A stretch of DNA of 64,000 nucleotides. Origin: JACDAN01 sp963827705. Lineage in GTDB: Bacteria > Actinomycetota > Thermoleophilia > Gaiellales > Gaiellaceae. The notes below the pieces were generated by a model. It was given only the letters and a program-made list of their open reading frames with translations. It did no database searches and was not told where the DNA came from. The position numbers and the translations under genes were made by a program. The DNA lies in NCBI GenBank assembly GCA_963827705.1, contig CAWHBN010000010.1:1-64000 (forward strand). Direction: 5' to 3'. Shown piece by piece: positions 26,428 to 35,007 of this stretch (position 1 is its first letter; the number at the start of each line of letters is the position of its first letter).

Positions 26428-28566
26428 ATGCTCGCTCGGCTCGCTCATGTAACCGCCCGTCACCGCAAGGCGATCATCTTCACGTGGATCGCCCTCACCG
26501 TCTTCGGCGGTTTCGCCGCCGGTCAGGTCTCGGAGCGCTGGCTCCAGTCCTTCTCGATCCCCGGCTACTCGGCCTACGAGGCGAGCCAGCGGACGTTCGA
26601 CCGTTTCGGCACCGGCGAGCGGCCCCCGAGCGTCGTCGTCTTCCAGACGAAGGGCGACGCGAGAACGAGCGAAGCGATTCGCGCCGCGATGGAGCGAGCG
26701 CTCGACGCGAGCCCGGGTGCCCGAGCCAGCTCCTTCTTCTCCACGGGCAGCGACGCGTACGTCTCCAAGGACAGGCACACGACCTTCATGGAGGTCTATC
26801 CGGCCGGCTTGCCGCAGTTCGAAAGGAAGAGCGGCGCCGAAGCGATGCTGAAGGCCGCGTCTACGGGTCTGCCGCCGGAAACGACGGTGCACGTGACGGG
26901 CCTCGATCCGATCATGGAGGCGAACGAGAGCGGCGAGACGGCTGGTCCGAGCGTCCTCGTCGAGGCACTGATCGGCGGCCTCGGCGCGCTGATCATCCTG
27001 TTCTTCGTCTTCGGGACGTTGCCGGCGATCACGCTGCCGCTTGCGATCGCGGTGTCGTCGATCCTGAACACCTTCACGCTCGTCTGGATCCTCACCTACA
27101 TCACGGACGTGTCGATCGTCGTGCAGTTCCTGATCGCGCTCGTCGGCCTCGGCGTCGCGATCGACTACGCGCTGCTCCTCATCTTCCGCTTCCGCGACGA
27201 GCTGCGTGAGGGCCAAGACGTGGAGACGGCTCTCGCCGAGACGATGACGCATGCGGGCAAAGCGGTGATCGTCTCGGGCTCGACGGTGGCCGTCGGGTTG
27301 CTCTCCCTGGTCGTGTTACCCGTTCCCTTCATCCGCTCGATCGGCATCGGCGGAATGCTGATCCCGGCGGTGTCGGTACTCGCGGCGATCACGCTGCTCC
27401 CAGCGCTGCTGGCGGTGCTCGGCGAGCGAATCAACAGCGTGCGGTTGCTGCCGAAGCGGCTGGTCGACCACGGTCACCCCGAGGACGGGCCATGGGGTCG
27501 CTGGGCGCGTCTCGTCAACGTTCGGCCGCTACCGGTTGCCGCGGTTGGGCTCGCGATCACCGGCGTGCTCGTCTTCTACGGCTTCCAGCTGAATGCGAAC
27601 GAGGCCCAGCTGAAGAACGTCCCCGGCACGGGCGATGCGATCGTGGGCCGCGACGCCCTCACCGCTGCCGGGATCACGCCGGGCGTGCTGAAGCCGCTCG
27701 ACGTGCTCGTCGAGAACGGCGGCGACCCGGAGGCCGTCGCCGAGCGGCTGCGCCACGTGGACGGCATCACGGACGCCGTCGCGCCGAAGGACTGGCGCAA
27801 GGGCGACGCGGCGCTCGTCGAGGCGTTCCCGGCCATCGACGGTGCCGCTCCGGGAATCCAGACGATCATCGATCGCTCCGAAGCTGCGCTGGAAGGGACG
27901 AACGCGACCGTCAGCGGGACTGCGGCCGTCGATCGCGACCTCGTCCACGCCATCTACGGCAACTTCCCGTACCTGCTCGCCTTCGTGCTGGCGCTGACCT
28001 TCATCCTGCTCGCGCGGGCGTTCCGATCGCTCGTGCTGCCGCTCAAGGCCGTGTTCCTCAACCTCGTGTCGCTCGCGGCAGCGTTCGGGATCGTTGTCAT
28101 CGTCTTCCAGCTGGGGCACGGCTCGGGGATCTGGGGGATCGACGCGATGCAGGCGATCAACCCCTGGATGCCGATCATGATCTTCGCCTTCCTCTTCGGC
28201 CTCTCGATGGACTACGAGGTCTTCATGCTCGCGCGCATGCGCGAGGCCTACGACGAGACCGGCTCCACTTCGAAGGCGATCGAGCTCGGCCTCGCCCGCA
28301 CCGGCAAGCTCGTGACGAGCGGCGCGCTCGTACTCATGTGCGCCTTCCTGGTGCTCTCCAGTGGCCCGGGCTTCCTGATCAAGGAGCTCGCGATCGGGCT
28401 CGCCGCCGGGATCATCTTCGACGCGACCGTCGTCCGCGCGCTACTCGTGCCCGCGCTCATGCGCCTGCTCGGAGACGCGAACTGGTGGCTGCCCGCCTGG
28501 GCGCACCGCCCGCTCCTGATCCGGGCGCCCGAAAAGCTTCCCGAAGCCGCGACCGAGAGCGCGTAG
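26428..28566 (+). CDS. MMPL/RND-family membrane transporter
   Basis: A 712-residue permease with the two-fold MMPL layout: one helix at the start (KAIIFTWIALTVFGGFAAG), a large extracellular domain, five or six helices, a second extracellular domain, and a second helix bundle. The first bundle includes TLPLAIAVSSILNTFTLVW and the conserved GVAIDYALLLIFRFRDEL. The second includes MIFAFLFGLSMDYEVFMLAR, a typical MMPL signature. I chose the ATG at 26428, preceded by agagga, rather than the upstream ATG at 26365. MMPL proteins export lipids, glycolipids or drugs. It diverges from the kinase gene by 122 bases and is followed by an ABC exporter, suggesting an efflux module. Confidence 0.93.
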   Translation: MLARLAHVTARHRKAIIFTWIALTVFGGFAAGQVSERWLQSFSIPGYSAYEASQRTFDRFGTGERPPSVVVFQTKGDARTSEAIRAAMERALDASPGARASSFFSTGSDAYVSKDRHTTFMEVYPAGLPQFERKSGAEAMLKAASTGLPPETTVHVTGLDPIMEANESGETAGPSVLVEALIGGLGALIILFFVFGTLPAITLPLAIAVSSILNTFTLVWILTYITDVSIVVQFLIALVGLGVAIDYALLLIFRFRDELREGQDVETALAETMTHAGKAVIVSGSTVAVGLLSLVVLPVPFIRSIGIGGMLIPAVSVLAAITLLPALLAVLGERINSVRLLPKRLVDHGHPEDGPWGRWARLVNVRPLPVAAVGLAITGVLVFYGFQLNANEAQLKNVPGTGDAIVGRDALTAAGITPGVLKPLDVLVENGGDPEAVAERLRHVDGITDAVAPKDWRKGDAALVEAFPAIDGAAPGIQTIIDRSEAALEGTNATVSGTAAVDRDLVHAIYGNFPYLLAFVLALTFILLARAFRSLVLPLKAVFLNLVSLAAAFGIVVIVFQLGHGSGIWGIDAMQAINPWMPIMIFAFLFGLSMDYEVFMLARMREAYDETGSTSKAIELGLARTGKLVTSGALVLMCAFLVLSSGPGFLIKELAIGLAAGIIFDATVVRALLVPALMRLLGDANWWLPAWAHRPLLIRAPEKLPEAATESA

Positions 28567-28613
28567 CGACGGACGCGGTAAGAGCCGATGAGTTCTCAAC
28601 GGAAGGATCTGCA

Positions 28614-29509
<896 letters not shown>

Positions 29510-29513
<4 letters not shown>

Positions 29514-30256
29514 ACAACTTGATCCGCGCAGAGCTACTGAAGCTCCGCACTACCCGAACGTTCTGGTGGAGCGTCGTAGCCGCGCTCGCCTTCGTCCCGC
29601 TCAGCATCGCGCTCGCCATCGCCAAGATCGGCACTCCCGACGGCACCAGCCTCGACAGCGTCGAAGGGTTTCGCAACGTGATCGCCGCCGCGTCGTCCGG
29701 TGGCATGCTCGTCCTCCTGATCGGGATCATGGTCATGGCGGGCGAGTTCCGGTTCAACACCATTACCTCGACGTTCCTGGTCACGCCCGAGCGTAAGCGA
29801 GTGGTGGCCGCCAAGCTCGCCGCCTCGAGCCTCGTCGGCATCGCAATTGCCGTTGTCTCGTCGCTGCTGACGCTCGCCATCGCTCTGCCGTGGCTGGCTA
29901 GCCGGCACGTCGACGTCGCCTCGTACAGCACCGACATCGTGATCGTTCTGCTCGGCGGAATCGCCGCGACCGCCATCTCCGGAATGGTTGGCGTCGGCGT
30001 CGGCTCGTTGGTGACCAACCAGACCCTCGCCGTCACCGTCACGCTCACCTGGCTGCTGCTCGTAGAGGCAATGGTCGTCGGCTTCGCGCCCGGCATAGGC
30101 CGCTGGCTCCCCGGCGGCGCCGCCGGCGCAATGAGCGGTGCCGCGACCTACAGCAACCTCCTCCCTGTGGGGGCCGCCGCACTCCTCTTCGCCGGCTACG
30201 GCCTCGCCTTCGCTGCCGCCGGTAGCCGCTTCGTCCTGCGCCGGGACATCACGTGA
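29510..30256 (+). CDS. ABC-2-type transporter permease
   Basis: The 248-residue membrane partner of the ATPase. It starts MNNLIRAELLKLRTTRTFWW, the usual cytoplasmic opening of ABC-2 permeases of the NatB/DrrB type. Six hydrophobic segments follow, including FVPLSIALAIAKI, MLVLLIGIMVMAGEF, SSLLTLAIALPWLA, VIVLLGGIAATAISGMVGVG, VTLTWLLLVEAMVV and AALLFAGYGLAFAAA. The start codon overlaps the ATPase stop. The substrate is unknown; genes of this arrangement export antibiotics, lipids or peptides. Confidence 0.93.
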
Positions 30257-30416
30257 CCGGCGGAACGCTTGCGGCCGACAGGCCGGCCAATCGCGTCGGT
30301 GCGATTCTCGCGCTGGACGCGAAGCTCGTTGCGCTCATAGTCGCGACGACGCTGCCCGCCCCCGTCGCATGCCGCCTTACGCGTACCGGCCACAAGACCT
30401 CGCCAAAGGAGATTTC

Positions 30417-30920
30417 ATGATCGAGCTCGAGCTAACGCGCAGCCCAGATGACCGCCGCCTCTATATCCTCGAGCGCGCCGGCACCCTTCGCCTCGAGGGC
30501 CTCTTCTCCCGCAACGCGACTGCAGAGGGGGGCGGGGAAAGCTGGCACTTCGCCCGCTCCGGTTTTTGGCAACGCGTCATGCAGGCCACGGACGCACTCG
30601 GCAGCGTCGTCGGCGAGTTCTTACCGCGAGACCTGCGCCGAGGCGGGAGGCTTCACTGGGCCGGCCGCGAGCTCACGCTGCGCCCGGCCAGTAGCTGGCG
30701 CGAGCGCTACGCGCTTACCGAGGGCGAACGCGAGCTCGTCCTCATCGACGGCAAGAGCTGGGGCCGCCGACCGGTCAAGGTGACCCTCGCGGACCCCGGC
30801 GCGATCGAACCGGGACTGCTCCTCTTCGCAGCCTTCATCGTCCGACAGCTCGCCGTCAACGCCGACAGTACGTCGTCCGCGGCCACAACCGTCGCCGCGA
30901 CCGGCAGCTACTCCGGCTGA
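30417..30920 (+). CDS. Hypothetical protein, possible tubby/LURP-like beta fold
   Basis: The frame starts at ATG 30417 after a good ribosome-binding site (aaaggag) and gives 167 residues. Segments such as LELTRSPDDRRLYILERAGT, FLPRDLRRGGRLHWAGREL, LRPASSWRERYALTEGEREL and LVLIDGKSWGRRPVKVTLAD alternate strands and turns. One hydrophobic helix lies near the C-terminus (GLLLFAAFIVRQLAV). The pattern recalls LURP-one-like proteins, one of which is encoded at 45.7 kb, but the similarity is weak. It follows the ABC permease by 160 bases, a stretch with no other gene. Function unknown. Confidence 0.75.
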   Translation: MIELELTRSPDDRRLYILERAGTLRLEGLFSRNATAEGGGESWHFARSGFWQRVMQATDALGSVVGEFLPRDLRRGGRLHWAGRELTLRPASSWRERYALTEGERELVLIDGKSWGRRPVKVTLADPGAIEPGLLLFAAFIVRQLAVNADSTSSAATTVAATGSYSG

Positions 30921-31690
30921 CGCCCGAATCACATCAATCGACTGCAAGGGCTTTGATCTCGCGGGAGTCTGGGGCCTTTATGGAGCCCCGTGGTTGCAAC
31001 CAGTGGCAAACGGCGGCAAATGCCGCGGCGCCAGAAACCGCGAAAACAAGCGCAAACCGTTGCCGTGGATTGCCACCGGTTGCGCGCGAAGTTCCATGGT
31101 AAGGAGGGGGTCGACGGTTCGAGTCCGTCAGAGGGCTTTGCAAAGCCGCTGCGAATCCGCGGTGTCCTTCATGTGATCGTTGCCAATTTCGGCGACTGTT
31201 GGGTCGCACCGAGGTCGCACCAGGTTGCACGCCGTCAACTCTCCGCCGTGACCCCCTCCTTGGCGAGGCCGGGATCGCCGCTTTGAGAAATCCGCGCCGC
31301 AGAGTCGAATCAACCGGCAGCAGCTCTGCCTTCGTCGTCAGGTCCGTTCGCGTTAGCCCTGCGTTAGTGCCGCCACCTAGCGTCGGTCGCGGATGAATCG
31401 ATCGACGCGGGGGCAGAAGCCGAGCAAGATCGTCAGCTGCGTGGCTCTTGAGGCGAAACTCTCCCCAGTCGAGGCTCATCGTAGGTGAACGATCGAGTGA
31501 AGTACTTCGAACTCGATGGCCGCTCTGGCAGACCTGCGGACCTGTCGTACGCTGGATGCGCAACGGGTTCTCCCGGGAGTAGAGAATTCTTTAGTCGGAA
31601 ACCTCAATCCTCTCGGTAGAGCCGTTCCATTCCACGGAGACACGCCGATGTCTGTCCATATCCCTTGGGACTTATGAATAGGCCTCTTCG
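30921..31690. other. Gene-poor stretch with a partial tRNA-Thr copy
   Basis: No convincing gene in about 770 bases. It holds a ggggcc-tttat-gg-gcccc hairpin-like sequence (about 30970-30990), several short direct repeats of ggcaaa type near 31010-31090, and the second copy of the tRNA-Thr 3' half. GC content drops toward the right. Confidence 0.6.
31093..31137 (+). repeat. Partial tRNA-Thr copy, putative att site (copy B)
   Basis: This stretch repeats the anticodon-loop-to-3'-end part of the tRNA-Thr gene at 24211-24253 (tccatggtaaggaggggg ... gagggct). It differs in the T stem (gacgg/ccgtc instead of tccgg/ccgga), and the differences are paired. The 5' half of the tRNA is missing, so it is not a functional tRNA. 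It is followed by ctgcgaat, matching the ctgcaaa after the tRNA. Confidence 0.75.
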
Positions 31691-31820
31691 GGGGTATGCA
31701 GTTACCGGACCTCCAGTATCTCGCGCCGCGCCGAATATCTGGCGAGTGGCGGCTGGCTAAGCCACAAGATCTCGTGGCCAGCGACCTACGCGTCGGCACG
31801 TCCGGTTAACTGCATACCCC
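31691..31820. repeat. 130-bp element with 20-21-bp terminal inverted repeats
   Basis: The left end, ggggtatgcagttaccggac (31691-31710), is repeated in inverted form at 31800-31820 with a one-base difference. Between them is a second nested inverted repeat (gctggc ... gccagc with ccac ... gtgg inside). There is no open frame of note and no clear flanking target duplication. It sits 8 bases downstream of the protease gene (minus strand). It could be a miniature transposable element or a large transcription terminator. Confidence 0.55.
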
Positions 31821-31828
31821 AAGCCTCC

Positions 31829-34337
31829 TTATCGGTTTCGCCCGGGCGGCGCCGTGGGCGGCACCGCGTGCATGACGGTCAGCGTCACGCGATCGTCCCG
31901 ATACGACACCCTGAACAGGTGGCCTCCCGTCAGCCACGCGCGATTTTCGGGCAGCTTGTCGAATCTGCCCCTGACGGACCCGCCCTTCATGATCGTCAGC
32001 ACGGTGCCCTGGGTCAGGGCTCCTCGCACATCCAGGGCAAGTTCTCCGTCCAACACGAGGCCGCCCTCAGCGTCGACACTCGTGTATTCGCTATCGCTCC
32101 AGACGGTCACGGCGAGGCGACCCTCGCGGCCGATGCGCACATCCCCACCGACGTTCAGCACGTTGCCGGGGACGCTGGTGAAGAGCGCCGCGGATTCGGC
32201 CGGCGTGAGACCGGGCTGCAGCACGCCGCTGTCGACGTCGATGCTGCCTCCCACGAAACCGCTGCCGCCGAGTGTGCCGCCTTCGACGTCGATCGAGCTT
32301 GCGTGCGAGCCGGTGATCGAAAGCTTGCCGCCTTCAACCGCCGTGCCGCCCTCGTAGGTGGCGTCGCCCGTCATGATCAGCGTCCCGGGGCCTTGCTTGG
32401 TCAGAGAAGCCGTATAGAGGTTGTTGTCGATCTTCTGCTGAATGTAGGCCGCGCGCGCATCCATCCATTCCTTGCGCCACTTGACGGCGTCCTGATAAGT
32501 GATCTTGTCGTACCACTCGGGATGGCCGTTAGTAATAGCCTGGATGTAAGGATCACCCAGAATGCCCTGAAGCATGAACGCCTGTGCCTTAAGCGTGCCG
32601 TCCGGGTTCAGCACGTTGGGGCTGAATTCACCAGCGTAGGCAATGCCATGCTGCTTGTAGCCCGCCAGCCACTCCAGATCTTCCCTTTCCCTTTCCTTGA
32701 TCGCGATCTGGCTGATGTCGTTCGACCAGACGTCCAGGGGCGCTTTATTCATGTTGTAGGTCATGGGGCTCAGGAACTGGCCGGGGCCGTGCATGCCCTT
32801 GGCCAGATCGGGAATCCCCCAGCCCCAGCGTTCGTCCGGAAGACCGTCGGGAGCGGTCCAGGCGATGGATGCCCCGGAGGGGGAGGTCTGCCCGGTGCCG
32901 AGGAATCTCACGCCGTCCGACATCTTGTTGTTCGCCGTGGTGAGCATCAGCTCACGCACCTGCATGGCGTCCATGTCCGGATAGCGGGAGAGCAGCACCC
33001 CCATCACCGCTGTAGCAACGGGCGTTGCCGGCGACGTGCCGCTTGAGTTCGAATAGTTCGTATCACCAGCGCTGCTCGTGGTCCGGACGTTGTTCGAGGG
33101 CGTGGACACGCCGAACCATTTGGCGAGCCCCGCCTCGTTGAACCCGAACTGCTTTGTGTATTCGGGGTTCGTCGCAGTGGGCGGTTGCACTCCGCCGACG
33201 GCTACCCACTGCTTTTCCGCCCAGGGATTGAAGACAGGATACGCCGGGCGATAATACGGGTTGCTCCAGTCGTTGTTGCCGGCCGACCTTACGTTGACGG
33301 TACCGCTGTCCTTGATCGCATCCCAGATGGCTTCCATAAAGGACCGCCCGGGATAGCTCGGATTGTATTGAATGCCGCCTTCCGAATAGCTCTTCTTGAA
33401 GAAGAAGTACTGGTACTCCAGGTCCTTCAGGTACTCGTTGGGAATGATAGTCGCCATTGCCGTGGCGCTGGCGCTGTCCTTGCCAGGCAGCTGATAGGCG
33501 TTGGCGAGGTTGCCGTCGGCTCCAAGATCGTTTCCGAGACCGTCGAAGCGGGTTCTGTTGAGAGTCTGGACGAAAGAGCCCCAACTGCTGTTGATGACCT
33601 GGGCGCCTGCGTCGACGAGGGCCTTATTGGCCGTATACCAGTACACGTAATCGTGGAAGGGACCGTGGGACTGGGTATCGGAACCGCCGGTCTTGGCGAC
33701 GTACATCTTCGATCCGAAGGCGATGCCGTGCTGGTCTTTCTCGTCGCGCATGCCGGAGGTGACCCCGAGCATGCCGGTCCCGTGCGAGTAATCACTTGTT
33801 CTGGCCTGATCACCGGCCACGGTGAACCGACTCGCCCGCAGTGAACGGGTTCGTCGGGGTCGCGCCGCGATACCCGAAGCCGGACGTGCCGTAGACACCC
33901 TCCGCCCTCACCGACTCGATCAGGTCGGTCTGAAATGCTTCGTGTGTAGTCCTGTAGCCCGAGTCCATCATGCCCAGCTTGACGCCCTGCCCGCAGTACC
34001 CCATGGCGTAGGCGGTCGACGCGTTTACCGCGACGTGCTGCCATGGAGCATTGACCGCCGTGCCGGGAGTAGAAGGATTATGGCCGGTGTAAAAGCCATA
34101 TTCGGGCGTTTCCCAACTGGCTCTTGCGGCGTCCAGCTCCGATGGACTCGTGGCGACAAAGCCGGGGTCTCCCGGATACGACCACTGCGCGCACGACGAC
34201 TGAGTCGCGCCGACCGCAGAACCGGCAAAGACCAGTGAGGACAGGCAAACACTAAGTGCAAGGAAAACGACGCCCGTTCTCTGTTGCCACTTTGTCACAA
34301 TGACATTTGGCCGACTTGGTTGATGCCTTGCTTCCAT
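31829..34337 (-). CDS. Secreted subtilisin-like protease with autotransporter-like passenger, one frameshift
   Basis: A serine protease of the S8 family with an extended C-terminal region. After the ATG at 34337 comes a signal peptide (TGVVFLALSVCLSSLVFAGS, cleavage after AVGA). The catalytic Asp is in VKLGMMDSGY, and the His is in SHGTGMLGV, reached after a one-base shift near 33828. The Ser is in NSSGTSPATPVATAVMG. The last ~200 residues carry an autotransporter passenger-associated repeat (KQGPGTLIMTGDATYEGGTA, GGKLSITG, GGTLGGSGFVGG, VLQPG) and end at the PPTAPPGRNR tail. There is no C-terminal outer-membrane beta-barrel. This architecture belongs to proteobacterial SphB1-like proteins. 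GC content is visibly lower than in neighbours, and flanking att-like copies support horizontal transfer. Confidence 0.85.
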
Positions 34338-34383
34338 TTCTGAGCCCCCATTCTCGATTTTGAAATTGGCGCCGTTAGAGCGC

Positions 34384-34520
34384 TCAAGCATGCCTCCACC
34401 GACGGAACCGGACGGTTGGAATGCGGCGCACCAGTCCCGCGCCGGTCAACGCGCGCAGGGCGTCATACACCGCCTGGTGGGACACCGTAGGGAGCCAGGT
34501 GAGACCGATGGCAGGCCCAG
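34384..34520 (-). pseudogene. Fragment of a Fur-family metal regulator
   Basis: The minus strand encodes TVSHQAVYDALRALTGAGLV and RRI, which matches the recognition helix and following turn of the Fur/Zur/PerR DNA-binding domain. One frame over, RRI continues as QPSGSV, the expected next residues, and the homology ends there. The dimerisation and metal-binding half is missing, and the upstream part degenerates before the first helices. It lies immediately upstream of the protease start, so the join probably marks the edge of the inserted DNA. Confidence 0.55.
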
Positions 34521-34749
34521 CCCTACTATCGCTGGTCATCAGATCGGCGATCGCCGCCATCCTCCTGGATCGGGATCTTGGCGATATTTTCATAGATGGG
34601 GAACAACTGCAGTGGGAACACTGAGGGAACACCAGCGCGGGCACGCGCGTCAACTCGCGGTCACTCGTTCGGTGGCGAATGCTTGGGTTTCCGGGGCTTT
34701 CGTGGTCGCCGTGACCCGCGCTTGCCCTCGCTTCCCTCCTCGTCGCTGA

Positions 34750-34790
34750 ATGGTAAGGAGGGGTCGACGGTTCGAGTCCGTCAGAGGGCT
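34750..34790 (+). repeat. Partial tRNA-Thr copy, putative att site (copy C)
   Basis: A third copy of the tRNA-Thr 3' half, starting within the anticodon loop (atggtaaggag) and ending gagggct. It shares the paired gacgg/ccgtc T stem with copy B but has one G fewer after the anticodon stem. The downstream sequence, cctgcaaat at 34798, is also shared with the tRNA locus. Confidence 0.75.
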
Positions 34791-35007
34791 TAAAATACCT
34801 GCAAATTGCGCACTATCGTTGTCCGTTCAGGCGTGAGCGTGGAGATCGGTATGGAGGGGGTCACCTAATGGTGCGTCTGCAGGGATTTTTCGCAGCAACC
34901 GGGCCCTGAGGCCGGGCGAAGGGCATTCTGAGGGAACACGGCCGCACGAACCTCGGACACTCGCTACCGGGGTGGACTAAGGATCCGCGTGCGGCGATCA
35001 TCCTGGG

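Noticed and set aside
27492..28613. An upstream extension of the ABC ATPase frame
   Set aside because: It overlaps the MMPL gene in another frame and has Arg/Gly shadow composition; the ATPase starts at 28614 after a ribosome-binding site.
31600..31670. A 22-codon minus-strand frame with VSVEWNGSTERIEVSD
   Set aside because: Protein-like in look but too short, with a badly spaced ribosome-binding site; it could be the end of a lost gene, which cannot be supported.
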